Notes under the pieces: model-generated
What the model was told of the DNA's origin: nothing
Databases searched by the model: none
The model's input: the letters and a program-made list of their open reading frames with translations, nothing else
Part shown: one piece after another, positions 7,911 to 17,017 of the stretch
How the letters are laid out: the number at the start of each line of letters is the position of its first letter
Position numbering within the stretch: position 1 is the stretch's first letter
NCBI GenBank assembly: GCA_017440755.1
Contig: JAFSGP010000031.1
Coordinates: 1 to 64,000 of the forward strand
DNA length: 64,000 nt
DNA from: Clostridia bacterium
GTDB lineage: Bacteria > Bacillota > Clostridia > Oscillospirales > Acutalibacteraceae
Direction of reading: 5' to 3'
Program-made: the position numbers and the translations under genes

Positions 7911-8168
7911 ATGGCTGAGAGAACCGAGAGACCCGAGCGCCCCATGCGCCCCGGTCGTAAGGGCCACCGTAAGGTGTGCCAGTTCTGCGTGGATAAGATT
8001 GACTACATCGATTACAAGGATGTGGCTCGTCTGCGCCGTTGCATGTCCGAGCGGGCAAAGATTCTGCCCCGCCGTGTGACCGGCACCTGCGCTCGTCACC
8101 AGCGTGCTCTGACCACCGCTATCAAGCGTGCCCGTCAGGTAGCCCTGGTGCCCTTCGTTGCTGAATAA
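7911..8168 (+). CDS. rpsR: 30S ribosomal protein S18, four-cysteine form
   Basis: Partner of S6 on the 30S platform. 85 residues, with the conserved [11 protein letters not shown] and [19 protein letters not shown] segments. Cysteines at 23, 26, 44 and 60 fit a zinc-binding (C+) type of S18, known as one of two forms of several ribosomal proteins. RBS AAAGGAGG upstream of the ATG. Ends the operon. Confidence 0.97.
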   Translation: MAERTERPERPMRPGRKGHRKVCQFCVDKIDYIDYKDVARLRRCMSERAKILPRRVTGTCARHQRALTTAIKRARQVALVPFVAE

Positions 8169-8177
8169 TTTGGCACA

Positions 8178-8215
8178 AAGAAACCGCCTGTTCCATTCGG
8201 AACAGGCGGTTTTTC
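8178..8215. terminator. Terminator after rpsR (bidirectional)
   Basis: AACCGCCTGTTCC (8182-8194), loop ATTC, GGAACAGGCGGTT (8199-8211) then T-run; an A-rich left flank would let it serve the convergent DegV gene too. Confidence 0.9.
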
Positions 8216-8228
8216 TATGTGGAGGGGA

Positions 8229-9116
8229 TTAATTCACTCTCTTGTCGCCCCAGAAGAAGACGGCGGTGGTGCCGGGACCGGTGTGGCAGCCGATGGTGGT
8301 GCCGATGCTGTAAATCTGTACTTTGCCGTTCAGGTGGGGGAATCGCTTTTCAATTTCGTCTGCGACGAAACGGGCGTTATCCTCACAGGCGGAGTTGCAG
8401 ATGAAGCACTTGCCGTTATAATCGGTGCCGTTCTGCGCGTGTTCAATCATCTGATTGACCAATTCCTTCAGCGAGTTCTGCACGCCGCGAATCTTAAAGC
8501 GGGGGATAAGGCGGCCGAGGTTATCCACGTTCAGTACGGGACAGATTTTAAGCACCGTACCAAACCACCCTGCAGCCTTGGTGACACGACCACCCTTAAT
8601 GAACTGGGTCAGGTCGCTGGCGGTAAACCAGTGATGCATCTCCAGCTTGTGCGCCTCAGCCCAATCGCGCAGGGTGTCGATGTCTGCACCGTCGTCCCGC
8701 ATATCCGCCAGTGTATCTACCAGCAGCCCGCCGCCGGAGGAAGCTGCCAACGAATCTACTACGTACAGTTTGCGGTCGGGGTACTGCTCCTGCAGCATCT
8801 CTGCCGCGATACGGGCAGAATTATAGGAACCGGACAGACCGCTGGACAAGGTCAGATGCAGCACATCCATACCATCTTTCAGAAAACCCTCGAAGTAACG
8901 GGTATATTCCTCCACGTTCACCTGGCTGGTATGCACGTCTGCACCGCCCCCCACGGCTTTGTAGAAGTCGGCATGGGACATACTCAGTCCCATATCGTCG
9001 AAGTGGTCAACACCGTCCATCGTGTAATGGAAGCAGGCATAGGAAATGTTGCGTTCTTTCATATATTCGGGGGTCAAATCCACCACCGAACAACAGCTAA
9101 GTACAAAGTTACTCAT
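8229..9116 (-). CDS. DegV family fatty-acid-binding protein
   Basis: DegV proteins bind a fatty acid and, in species with FakA, feed fatty acids to the kinase for phospholipid synthesis. About 295 residues with the DegV signatures: VDLTPEYMKE near the N terminus, HTSQVNVEEYTRYFEG, and LSSGLSGSYNSA. Start chosen at the ATG at 9116 with GAGGAG about 10 nt upstream; the longer frame begins with a GTG that overlaps the putative -10 box. No fakA partner is nearby. Confidence 0.9.
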   Translation of the reverse strand: MSNFVLSCCSVVDLTPEYMKERNISYACFHYTMDGVDHFDDMGLSMSHADFYKAVGGGADVHTSQVNVEEYTRYFEGFLKDGMDVLHLTLSSGLSGSYNSARIAAEMLQEQYPDRKLYVVDSLAASSGGGLLVDTLADMRDDGADIDTLRDWAEAHKLEMHHWFTASDLTQFIKGGRVTKAAGWFGTVLKICPVLNVDNLGRLIPRFKIRGVQNSLKELVNQMIEHAQNGTDYNGKCFICNSACEDNARFVADEIEKRFPHLNGKVQIYSIGTTIGCHTGPGTTAVFFWGDKRVN

Positions 9117-9142
9117 ACGCACACGCTCCTCGCAAAATATTT

Positions 9143-9172
9143 CTCTTACAGTATACACTAACCCTAAACGAA
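9143..9172 (-). promoter_or_regulatory. Probable degV promoter
   Basis: Minus-strand GTGACT, 17-nt spacer, TATACT, with the -10 about 30 nt before the start codon. The -35 has one mismatch from the common TTGACT. Confidence 0.5.
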
Positions 9173-9269
9173 AGTCACCCTACCATAAATAATATATTAT
9201 CTCCTCTCGAAAGTATCGCGGTAGAGTAGAAAAATAATCACTCCACCGGCAGTAGAGTGGGGATTTCCC

Positions 9270-9298
9270 TTGCATTTTAAGGGGGGGTATGGTATGAT
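9270..9298 (+). promoter_or_regulatory. Promoter of the XRE regulator
   Basis: TTGCAT (9270-9275), 17-nt spacer containing a G7 tract, TATGAT (9293-9298), about 37 nt before the start codon. Confidence 0.7.
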
Positions 9299-9335
9299 AG
9301 ACATGTAAAGCAAATTATTGCGCAAAGAGGTAGTT

Positions 9336-9935
9336 ATGGAAGAGTTGAAGATGATAATTGCCGGCAACATCGGCAAACTGCGCCGCGAGGCGGGCATAAC
9401 CCAGCTCGATTTGGCGGAAGAACTGAATTATTCGGATAAAGCCGTGTCCAAATGGGAGCGCGGCGAGTCCGTTCCCGATATTGTGACGCTAAAACAGCTG
9501 GCGGACCGTTTTTCGGTGTCGGTGGACTATCTGTTGCGGGCGGATCACCCCTCTGAGGTGGAGGCGAAACGGGAGTATACCAAGCGTCAAAAGCGCAACC
9601 ATGGTATCATCACCGCGCTGTCCTGTATGCTGACGTGGTTGGTGGCAACCTTTATATTTTTCAGTTTAGATTTGGCCTTGCACGGTGCACCGATATGGAT
9701 GGCATTTGTGTATGCAGTTCCCGTTACCGCGGTGGTGTTGCTGGTGTTCAATAGTATCTGGGGAAACCGCCGCCGTAATTTCGTAATTATTTCCGTTTTG
9801 GTGTGGAGTTTGTTGCTGTGTGTCTACTTGTCGGCACTTGTTTTCTTTTCTCAGAACATTTGGCTTATCTTTATCATTGGCATTCCTGCACAGATTATTA
9901 TTGCTCTGTGGGCTGGCCTACGGCTGGAGAAATAA
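9336..9935 (+). CDS. XRE-family regulator with membrane domain
   Basis: Residues about 8-62 form a Cro/CI-type helix-turn-helix (NIGKLRREAGITQLDLAEELNYSDKAVSKWERGESVPD), followed by a basic linker and about four hydrophobic membrane segments from residue 90 to the end. This suggests a membrane-tethered DNA-binding protein that senses an envelope or small-molecule signal; its target is unknown. 199 residues from the ATG at 9336, preceded by AAAGAGG. A monocistronic gene ending at a strong hairpin. Confidence 0.85.
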   Translation: MEELKMIIAGNIGKLRREAGITQLDLAEELNYSDKAVSKWERGESVPDIVTLKQLADRFSVSVDYLLRADHPSEVEAKREYTKRQKRNHGIITALSCMLTWLVATFIFFSLDLALHGAPIWMAFVYAVPVTAVVLLVFNSIWGNRRRNFVIISVLVWSLLLCVYLSALVFFSQNIWLIFIIGIPAQIIIALWAGLRLEK

Positions 9936-9940
9936 TGCTA

Positions 9941-9975
9941 AAAAAGAGGCTGTACTTATCGTACAGCCTCTTTTA
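9941..9975. terminator. Bidirectional terminator overlapping a 3' coding end
   Basis: AAAAGAGGCTGTAC (9942-9955), loop TTATC, GTACAGCCTCTTTT (9961-9974). The stem includes the last codons and stop of the convergent minus-strand gene. Confidence 0.85.
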
Positions 9976-11395
9976 CTTTTCGTAAGCGTTTTTTGAGGTG
10001 TTGACGGACGGGAATTGCCTTGGATACGTATAGGATATTAGCCCGTTCCACCAGTGCCATAATCATCATAAAGTTGCAGACCAGCTTGGGGGTCAGCAGG
10101 GGATAGTCCACCATGCCCTGAATGATAAAGCAGCCTACAAAGCCCAGCACCGCAAAGCCAATCCAGAAGGAATAGCCGTAGCCGTTACGCAGGAGCTCCA
10201 CACCGTTCTTTGCCGCCTTAAATCCAATAAGTAGCATAATGATAAGGGCGAAGATGCCGCCGCCGAGCAGCAGCTCCAGCACAATGTTGTGGGTGTGAAT
10301 GGCATTAAGCCCGTTTCCTTTCAGGATTTCCTCGGATACGCCGGTACCCATTCCTTGTCCGAAAATGGGATAGTCCGCAATCTGGTCAAAGCTTTCAACC
10401 CAGATGCGGTAGCGGTCGCTGATTGCCAAATCCGCGCCGCCGTTGTTGATGATTTCCGCAGTAGTATTAAATATCTCACCACTGCCGGCGCCACCGCCGC
10501 CACTGCTGCCGCTGCTGCCGCCTACCGAGTTGGTGACGTTTTCCAGTATCTGACCGCCGATGGAAATACCGGGGATAATACTGATGAATCGCTTGACCAC
10601 CTCGTCAGGAATGAGCAGAACGCCGCACAGAGCGTACAGGGAAACGGTTGCAAACTTGTGACGGATATTGAGCACCATCAGAGCCAGCAGCAGAATCAGC
10701 AGGGCAACGTAGCCGCCGCGGCTGAAGGAGTAGGTCACACCGCCCAAGCAGAGGAATAAGCAGATGCGGCAGAACATTCGCAGCCCCTCGCGTCGCTCGT
10801 AGAAGTTGAAATAAACCACAAAAGGTGCCACGGACATCAGGTACATAGACAGCACGTTGGGGTTGCTGAAGGTGGAGCAAGCGCGGAGAATGTAGGGCGT
10901 CTTGCTCACCTCGATGGGGAGGAAGCTGTATACGATTTTATCCAGCCACTCCCACACCTGAATGGGATTACCATTGGTGTAGAAACCGATGCGGTACTGC
11001 AGACAGGCGATGAGTCCCACCACACCCGCCACACCGGTGATGTACAGCATGATGGAGTCGTAGCGGTCGCTGTCGGTGAGCAGATTGTAGAGAATCAGAT
11101 ATGCAAGGAAGAAGAACAGCCACACGCCGATGGTGACCAAGGTGGACAGGCGATCCTTACTGTATATGAGCGTCACCGCCATATAGGCGATATATACCAG
11201 CATCATCTTGCCGATGGTACCGACGGCGATGGATTGCTTGCTTTCTCGAATGTCCTTGTAGGCAAAGAAGGCTGCCGCCAAAACGAGGAAAAAGCTGATA
11301 TATTCCGGGAATAGCGGGACCAACGCTATCAGCAGCAGTGCGCGCTGATAGGGGAGCCGCAGGTCTTGCTGTATCTGCCGCAGGCTTGTTTTCAC
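9956..11395 (-). CDS. O-antigen ligase/polymerase family membrane protein
   Basis: Polytopic membrane protein (479 residues, about 10-12 hydrophobic segments) with the Wzy_C/WaaL core: a long loop ending DYPIFGQGMGTG, then IHTHNIVLELLLGGG with His367 and His369. Such proteins join or polymerise lipid-linked glycans at the outer face of the membrane. The large external loop carries a Gly/Ser-only stretch at about residues 292-306. Starts with GTG at 11395 after AAAGGATG. No glycan cluster surrounds it, so the substrate is unknown; it might work with the flippase at 58.3-59.7 kb. Confidence 0.85.
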   Translation of the reverse strand: MKTSLRQIQQDLRLPYQRALLLIALVPLFPEYISFFLVLAAAFFAYKDIRESKQSIAVGTIGKMMLVYIAYMAVTLIYSKDRLSTLVTIGVWLFFFLAYLILYNLLTDSDRYDSIMLYITGVAGVVGLIACLQYRIGFYTNGNPIQVWEWLDKIVYSFLPIEVSKTPYILRACSTFSNPNVLSMYLMSVAPFVVYFNFYERREGLRMFCRICLFLCLGGVTYSFSRGGYVALLILLLALMVLNIRHKFATVSLYALCGVLLIPDEVVKRFISIIPGISIGGQILENVTNSVGGSSGSSGGGGAGSGEIFNTTAEIINNGGADLAISDRYRIWVESFDQIADYPIFGQGMGTGVSEEILKGNGLNAIHTHNIVLELLLGGGIFALIIMLLIGFKAAKNGVELLRNGYGYSFWIGFAVLGFVGCFIIQGMVDYPLLTPKLVCNFMMIMALVERANILYVSKAIPVRQHLKKRLRKVKEAVR

Positions 11396-11427
11396 AGTCC
11401 CACATCCTTTCCGTAAAAATTCACCTT

Positions 11428-11456
11428 ACTATAGCATAGGTCCTGACAAAAAGCAA
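11428..11456 (-). promoter_or_regulatory. Promoter of the O-antigen ligase-like gene
   Basis: Minus-strand TTGCTT (11456-11451), 17-nt spacer, TATAGT (11433-11428), about 33 nt upstream of the GTG start. Confidence 0.7.
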
Positions 11457-11504
11457 GAAAGATTACAACATTGTAACCTTTCCTTAATCAATATATAAGG
11501 ATTC

Positions 11505-11543
11505 AAAAAAACGCCTGCCGTGCATTCGCTCGGCAGGCGTTTT
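11505..11543 (-). terminator. Terminator of the pgk-tpiA-gpmI operon
   Basis: AAAACGCCTGCCG (11508-11520) pairs with CGGCAGGCGTTTT (11531-11543); on the minus strand the hairpin is followed by T7. Confidence 0.9.
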
Positions 11544-11554
11544 GACGAGTCGCA

Positions 11555-13072
11555 TTAACCGATGATGAGGCTTTCGCCGGTCATCTCGGCGGGCTGGGGC
11601 AGACCCAGCAGGGACAGCATGGTGGGGGCGATATCCGCCAGACGACCGCCCTCCTTGAGGGCGACGTCCTTACCCACCACACAGAAGGGAACGGGGTTAG
11701 TGGTGTGGGCAGTGAAGGGGGCACCGTCCGGCTCGTACATCTTGTCCGCGTTGCCGTGGTCAGCGGTGATGATGGCGCAGCCACCCATCTCCAGAGTGGC
11801 GGCAACCGTCTTACCAACGCAGGTGTCCACCGCTTCAACCGCCGCCTTGGCGGCATCAAAGATGCCGGTGTGACCAACCATGTCGCAGTTGGCGTAGTTA
11901 AGGATAATCACGTCATAGGCACCGGAGCGAATCTTCTCGCACACCGCGTCGCACACAGGGTAGGCACTCATCTCCGGCTGCAGGTCGAAGGTGGGCACGT
12001 CGGGGGACTGAATGAGGATACGGTCCTCTCCCTCGAAGGTGGTCTCTTCGCCGCCGTTGAAGAAGAAGGTGACATGAGCATATTTCTGAGTTTCTGCAAT
12101 GCGCAGCTGGGTCAGCCCCTGCTTGCTCAGGTACTCGCCCATGGTCATCGTCAGCTCCTGCGGTTCAAAGGCGATAGTCACGTTGGGCATGGTGGCATCG
12201 TAGGGAGTCATGCACACGTAGTGCAGGGGGAAGAAGCCGTTCTTGCGCTCGAAGCCGTCGAACGCCTCGTCCACAAAGGTGCGGGTGATCTGACGAGCGC
12301 GGTCAGGACGGAAGTTGAAAAACACCACGCTGTCGTTGGGCTTGATGGTGCCTTCCTTATCGCAGACGGTGGGCACCACGAACTCGTCGGTGACCTCGGC
12401 GGCATAGGAATCGGCTACAGCCTTAACGGCACAGCAGGCGGTGTTGCCTTCGCCATATACCATGGCGGCATAGGCTTTCTCTACGCGGTCCCAAGCAAAG
12501 TCGCGGTCCATCGCGTAGTAGCGACCCATTACGGTGGCAATCTTACCTACGCCGATTTCCTCCAGTTTTGCAGCGCAAGCCTTCACGTAGTCGATACCCG
12601 AGGAGGGGGGCACGTCACGACCGTCCAGCAGAGCGTGGATATATACCTTGTTGAGTCCGTTGCGCTTCGCCATCTCCACCAGACCGTACAGGTGCTCGAT
12701 GTGGCTGTGCACGCCGCCGTCGGATAGCAGACCGATGAGGTGCAGAGCGCTGTCGTTCTGCTTGCAGTTGGTCATGGCGTCCAGCAGCACCTTGTTCTCA
12801 AAGAAATCCCCGTCCTCAATGGACTTGGAGATGCGGACCAGCATCTGATATACCACGCGACCGGCGCCGATGTTGGTGTGACCTACCTCGCTGTTACCCA
12901 TCTGCCCGTCCGGCAGACCTACGTCCAGACCGGAGGCGCCAATTTGGGTGGTGGGGTTTTCTGCAAAAATCTTAGACAGATTGGGGGTGGCGGCTGCCTC
13001 AATAGCGTTACCGTAGGCATCGTTGTTGATGCCGAAGCCGTCCATAATGATAAGGGTTAAAGGCTTTTTCAT
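11555..13072 (-). CDS. gpmI: Phosphoglycerate mutase, 2,3-bisphosphoglycerate-independent
   Basis: Glycolysis: 3-phosphoglycerate to 2-phosphoglycerate, manganese-dependent alkaline-phosphatase fold. LIIMDGFG supplies the metal-binding Asp (residue 11), GQMGNSEVGH holds the phosphorylated Ser61, and ITADHGNADKM near the C terminus provides further metal ligands. 505 residues from the ATG at 13072 (AAAGGTAG upstream). Third gene of the operon. Confidence 0.95.
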   Translation of the reverse strand: MKKPLTLIIMDGFGINNDAYGNAIEAAATPNLSKIFAENPTTQIGASGLDVGLPDGQMGNSEVGHTNIGAGRVVYQMLVRISKSIEDGDFFENKVLLDAMTNCKQNDSALHLIGLLSDGGVHSHIEHLYGLVEMAKRNGLNKVYIHALLDGRDVPPSSGIDYVKACAAKLEEIGVGKIATVMGRYYAMDRDFAWDRVEKAYAAMVYGEGNTACCAVKAVADSYAAEVTDEFVVPTVCDKEGTIKPNDSVVFFNFRPDRARQITRTFVDEAFDGFERKNGFFPLHYVCMTPYDATMPNVTIAFEPQELTMTMGEYLSKQGLTQLRIAETQKYAHVTFFFNGGEETTFEGEDRILIQSPDVPTFDLQPEMSAYPVCDAVCEKIRSGAYDVIILNYANCDMVGHTGIFDAAKAAVEAVDTCVGKTVAATLEMGGCAIITADHGNADKMYEPDGAPFTAHTTNPVPFCVVGKDVALKEGGRLADIAPTMLSLLGLPQPAEMTGESLIIG

Positions 13073-13098
13073 AGCAGTTCTACCTTTCTTACTCAACA

Positions 13099-13126
13099 AG
13101 AGGGCGGGCATTTCTGCCAGCCCTCT
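13099..13126 (-). promoter_or_regulatory. Intercistronic hairpin between tpiA and gpmI
   Basis: AGAGGGC/GGGCA and TGCC/AGCCCTCT (13099-13126) form a GC-rich stem with one internal mismatch; no U-run on the minus strand. Likely an mRNA processing or stability element. Confidence 0.5.
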
Positions 13127-13143
13127 CGGTGGATTTGTACTAC

Positions 13144-13896
13144 TTACTTCGCGGCCGCAACAATGGTGGCGAAATCGGGGGCTTTCAGCGAGGCACCGCC
13201 AATCAGACCGCCGTCCACGTCAGACATGGCCAGCAGCTCGGCTGCGTTGGCGGCGTTCATAGAACCGCCGTACTGAATGGTGACAGCCTTCGCCGCCGCC
13301 TCGTTGTACAGACCGGCCAGCACGCCACGAATCTGGGCACAAACCTCATTGGCCTGCTCGGCGGTAGCGGTCTTGCCGGTGCCGATGGCCCAAACAGGCT
13401 CGTAGGCGATGATCACACGGCTCAGCTCCTCCTCGGACACGCCCTCCAGAGCGATCTTTACCTGCATAGCCACCACCTCGGCGGTGATGTCCTGCTCGCG
13501 CTGCTCCAGATACTCGCCCACGCACAGGATAACGGTCAGACCTGCGTCCAGAGCGCCGCGCACACGCTTGGCAACGGTGGCATCGGTATCACCGAAATAG
13601 GTGCGGCGCTCGCTGTGACCCAGAATAACGTAGCCGACGCCCATCTCACGCAGCATATCTGCGGCGATTTCGCCGGTGAAAGCACCGGACTTCTCCCAGT
13701 AGCAGTTCTGGGCGGCCACACCAATGTTGGAGCCCTTGGTGGCCTCCAGAGCGGCGGGGATATCGATATAGGGGACACCCACAACCACATCGCAGGCAGC
13801 GTCAGCTACCAGAGGCTTAATGGCCTCGATGAGAGCGGTGGCCTCAGCGGGGGTCTTATTCATTTTCCAGTTACCGGCAATAACGTACTTACCCAT
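13144..13896 (-). CDS. tpiA: Triosephosphate isomerase
   Basis: Interconverts dihydroxyacetone phosphate and glyceraldehyde 3-phosphate. Active-site residues are visible: N9 and K11 (GNWKMN), H94 (ILGHSERR), E166 (AYEPVWAIGTG), and the phosphate-binding GGS near the C terminus. 250 residues, canonical. ATG at 13896 with AAAGGAG upstream; it follows pgk by about 26 nt. Confidence 0.97.
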   Translation of the reverse strand: MGKYVIAGNWKMNKTPAEATALIEAIKPLVADAACDVVVGVPYIDIPAALEATKGSNIGVAAQNCYWEKSGAFTGEIAADMLREMGVGYVILGHSERRTYFGDTDATVAKRVRGALDAGLTVILCVGEYLEQREQDITAEVVAMQVKIALEGVSEEELSRVIIAYEPVWAIGTGKTATAEQANEVCAQIRGVLAGLYNEAAAKAVTIQYGGSMNAANAAELLAMSDVDGGLIGGASLKAPDFATIVAAAK

Positions 13897-13922
13897 GATT
13901 CATTACTCCTTTATCAATTCAA

Positions 13923-15134
13923 TTATTTGTCGCTCATAGCGGCGATACCGGGCAGCTCCTTACCCTCCAGGAATTCGAGAGAGGCGCCGCCACCGGTGGA
14001 GATGTGGCTCATCTTGTCGCCGAAGCCCAAAATGTTGACAGCTGCAGCAGAGTCGCCGCCGCCGATGATGGTGGTGGCGTCGGTCTCGGCCAGCGCCTTA
14101 GCAACCGCGATGGTACCCTTTGCCAGAGTGGGGTTCTCGAACACGCCCATAGGCCCGTTCCAAACCACGGTCTTGGCATTCTTCACTTCGTTCGCGTACA
14201 GCTCAGCGGTAGCAGGACCGATGTCCAGGCTCATCATATCCGCAGGGATTGCGTCGGAGGGAACGACGGTCACGTCCAGCTCAGCATCGATGGGATCGGG
14301 GAAGTCCTTGGCGATGGTGCAGTCCACGGGGAGCAGAATCTTGACGCCCTTCTCCTCAGCGCGGGCCAGCATCTCGCGGCAGTAGTCGATCTTGCTCTCG
14401 TCCAGCAGGGAGGTACCCACGCCATAGCCCTTAGCGGCCAGGAAGGTGTACGCCATACCACCGCCGATGATCAAGGTGTCGGCCTTGTTCAGCAGGTTCT
14501 CGATCACGTTCAGCTTGTCCGCAACCTTGGCACCGCCCAGAATGGTAACGAAGGGACGGTTGGGGTTGTTAACGGCGCTGCCCAGATACTGGACCTCTTT
14601 AGCCATCAGATAGCCGTTGGCAGACTCCTCTACGTAGGAAGCCACACCCACGGTAGAGCAGTGAGCGCGGTGCGCCGCACCGAAAGCGTCGTTGACGAAC
14701 AGGTCGCACAGGGAACCCAGCTCCTGAGAGAAGGCCTCGCCGTTCTTAGTCTCCTCGACGCGATAGCGGGTGTTCTGCAGCAGAACCACGTCGCCGTCCT
14801 TCATAGCGGCAACGGCGGCCTTGGCGTTGTCGCCAACCACGTTGTCGTCAGCGGCGAACACAACGTCCTTGCCCAGTTTCTCGCTCAAGCGGACAGCCAC
14901 GGGAGCCAGAGACAGCTCGGGCTTCGGCTCGCCCTTCGGCTTGCCCAGGTGGGAGCACAGGATAACCTTGGCGCCGTTGTTGATCAGGTACTGAATGGTG
15001 GGCAGGGCGGCCACGATACGGTTCTCATCGGTGATGACGCCGTTCTTCAGCGGCACGTTGAAATCGCAACGTACCAATACGCGCTTGCCGGCCACGTTCA
15101 GGTCTTCTACGTTCTTTTTGCTCAGGTAACTCAT
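13923..15134 (-). CDS. pgk: Phosphoglycerate kinase
   Basis: Makes ATP from 1,3-bisphosphoglycerate. N-terminal RCDFNVPL and the C-terminal GGGDSAAA nucleotide loop are present; 403 residues. The ATG at 15134 has AAAGGATG about 8 nt upstream. First gene of pgk-tpiA-gpmI; the usual gap gene is not beside it, and the region upstream is a promoter rather than a gene. Confidence 0.97.
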   Translation of the reverse strand: MSYLSKKNVEDLNVAGKRVLVRCDFNVPLKNGVITDENRIVAALPTIQYLINNGAKVILCSHLGKPKGEPKPELSLAPVAVRLSEKLGKDVVFAADDNVVGDNAKAAVAAMKDGDVVLLQNTRYRVEETKNGEAFSQELGSLCDLFVNDAFGAAHRAHCSTVGVASYVEESANGYLMAKEVQYLGSAVNNPNRPFVTILGGAKVADKLNVIENLLNKADTLIIGGGMAYTFLAAKGYGVGTSLLDESKIDYCREMLARAEEKGVKILLPVDCTIAKDFPDPIDAELDVTVVPSDAIPADMMSLDIGPATAELYANEVKNAKTVVWNGPMGVFENPTLAKGTIAVAKALAETDATTIIGGGDSAAAVNILGFGDKMSHISTGGGASLEFLEGKELPGIAAMSDK

Positions 15135-15190
15135 AACACAACATCCTTTCAAAATGTTCTCTGTTAAAAAGGTAACAAACCAACAGTCCT

Positions 15191-15219
15191 ATTGTATATG
15201 ATTTTTCCGCGTTTTGCAA
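15191..15219 (-). promoter_or_regulatory. pgk operon promoter
   Basis: Minus-strand TTGCAA (15219-15214), 17-nt spacer, TACAAT (15196-15191), about 57 nt upstream of pgk. Confidence 0.75.
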
Positions 15220-15301
15220 GAGGTATGTTAAGAAAAGTAAGAAAAACCTTGATTTTCTATACTTTATGGAGTTCTCGTCCCGTTGTGTGTCATATTTTTG
15301 T

Positions 15302-16669
15302 TCATAACAACCGCAAACCTTTGGGATAACGATTTTTAAGCCGCCCACCGGCGCATTTTCCAAATCCTACAGGTACGCCCTCTACCGTTACGGCAGTCCA
15401 GCCGTTTTCTCCGTTGCAGGGGATTTCCTCACCGTGGAGAAAGGCGGTCAGAAGCGGGTCACCGAGGGATAGGTCGAATCGTCTTCGACAGTTTTCTGCC
15501 TTGGAGGCGAGGAAAATGCTGTGACAGGGCTCCAAGCGGTTCTTACACAGGGTAGCGACCGCGACACCGGCGGAGATTACACCCGTCCCTCGACAATCGG
15601 GCAGGTCGGCGGGGAGCAGGCGAACCTGTTCGCCAACCGTAACAAACACCCCTTGCGGTGTGTCGGTGAAGCAGTCCCTGTACAGCTCCTCTGCCGCGGC
15701 AGCATGGGGGTCGGCCTTGGGGAAAGGATAGGGAGCGGGTGACGGAGCGGGTAGGGCATCATCGGCTTTTCGCAACAGGGCAATGAAATGCCCTTCGCCG
15801 CCGTGCTGCGGCAGAATGCGGCGGGTAGCGGTCAGGTCGATGTTAGTGTCCAATCCCAGCCGCTTGCCGTCAAAGCCCGGGCAGCCCCACGTAACGCGAA
15901 TTGGCTCCGGTGTAAACTCTGAATGTCGCTGTAAAAAGTCGAGCACCGTCAGTTCGTTTTCCTCCGGCGCAAAGGTGCAGGTGGAATATACCAACCGCCC
16001 ACCGGGACGCACCGCCCGTGCGGCGTTATCCAATATTTCCGCTTGGCGAGCGGCACAACGGCGAACGTTATCCAAACTCCACTCCGCCAAGGCTTGGGGT
16101 TCCTTGCGGAACATGCCTTCGCCGGAGCAGGGGGCGTCCACCAGAACGGCATCGAAATATCCCTCCAATGCGCCGCACACATCGGCGGTGTCCCGATTGC
16201 TGACAACCTGGCGTCGCACACCCCAACGTTCCAGATTCTGCTGCAGAACGCGGGCGCGTGAGGGGACATATTCATTACTCCACAGGAAGCCGCTGTCTCC
16301 GATGGCGGTGGCAATTTGCGTAGATTTTCCGCCGGGTGCAGCGCAGAGGTCCAGAACGCGCTCGCCCGGCTGAGGATTCAGCACCGCTACGGCAGAGGCG
16401 GCTGAGGGCTCCTGCATATAGTAGATTCCGGCATGGTGGAGCGGGTCGCTCCCTGCCTTGTGCTCGTCGTCCAGATAGAAGCAGTCCGCCGCAAAGGGAG
16501 AGGGGGTCAGCGGCAGTGGGAAGATACGCAGAAAATCCGTCACCGTCAGCTTGCTGCTGTGCAGCCGCAGACCGCGTCGCAGAGGCGTAGCGTATCCGGC
16601 GAGGAATGCGGGGTAGTCGTTACCCAACAATGCCTGCATGCGCAGCTCAAATTCTTGTGGCAAGTTCAT
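15302..16669 (-). CDS. rRNA cytosine-C5 methyltransferase, RsmF/NOL1-NOP2-Sun family
   Basis: SAM-dependent m5C methyltransferase acting on 16S rRNA. SAM loop DLCAAPGGKSTQ (residues 107-118), catalytic cysteines C181 in DAPCSGEGMF and C231 in YSTCTF. The C-terminal 150 residues fit the RsmF-type RNA-binding extension. 455 residues. ATG at 16669 with AAAGGAG upstream. It lies downstream of the TSCPD gene, separated by a hairpin, so it may receive only read-through. Confidence 0.88.
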   Translation of the reverse strand: MNLPQEFELRMQALLGNDYPAFLAGYATPLRRGLRLHSSKLTVTDFLRIFPLPLTPSPFAADCFYLDDEHKAGSDPLHHAGIYYMQEPSAASAVAVLNPQPGERVLDLCAAPGGKSTQIATAIGDSGFLWSNEYVPSRARVLQQNLERWGVRRQVVSNRDTADVCGALEGYFDAVLVDAPCSGEGMFRKEPQALAEWSLDNVRRCAARQAEILDNAARAVRPGGRLVYSTCTFAPEENELTVLDFLQRHSEFTPEPIRVTWGCPGFDGKRLGLDTNIDLTATRRILPQHGGEGHFIALLRKADDALPAPSPAPYPFPKADPHAAAAEELYRDCFTDTPQGVFVTVGEQVRLLPADLPDCRGTGVISAGVAVATLCKNRLEPCHSIFLASKAENCRRRFDLSLGDPLLTAFLHGEEIPCNGENGWTAVTVEGVPVGFGKCAGGRLKNRYPKGLRLL

Positions 16670-16693
16670 CTGCTTTACACTCCTTTCTGCATA

Positions 16694-16725
16694 GAAAATG
16701 CTGTCACAGCGGGCTGCGACAGCAT
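16694..16725 (-). terminator. Hairpin/terminator after the TSCPD gene
   Basis: ATGCTGTC (16698-16705) pairs with GACAGCAT (16718-16725), with an inner CAGC/GCTG stem; on the minus strand TTTTC follows. Probably a leaky terminator, since the methyltransferase gene follows within 30 nt. Confidence 0.65.
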
Positions 16726-16733
16726 AGATAATC

Positions 16734-16988
16734 TTATTCGTTGGCAGCGGTGGCCTCTTTGAGCGCCTTCGCCAGTTGGTCGGGGCAGGAGGTCCCCTTA
16801 AAGCCGCACTGAATGCCCTCCATGCGGCGGATAGCTTCTTCTACCGGCATACCCTCCACCAGATTGGCAATACCCTTGGTGTTGCCGTTGCAGCCGCCGT
16901 CAAATTTCACGTCGGTGACGCAGCCGTCCTTGATGTCGAAAGTAATGGTGCGAGAGCAAACGCCTTTCGTACGATAGGAAAAAGCCAT
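16734..16988 (-). CDS. TSCPD domain protein (TIGR03905-like)
   Basis: Small 84-residue protein with the motif that names the domain (GTSCPDQLAKAL) and conserved Cys in GVCSRTITFDI and DGGCNGNTKGI. The TSCPD domain is also found at the C terminus of some ribonucleotide reductases, where the cysteines may bind metal; the stand-alone form has no established function. Starts at the ATG at 16988 (AAAGGGG upstream), 29 nt after the PHP gene. Confidence 0.85.
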   Translation of the reverse strand: MAFSYRTKGVCSRTITFDIKDGCVTDVKFDGGCNGNTKGIANLVEGMPVEEAIRRMEGIQCGFKGTSCPDQLAKALKEATAANE

Positions 16989-17017
16989 ACGTAGAAACCC
17001 CTTTCTGTTCGTTTGGG

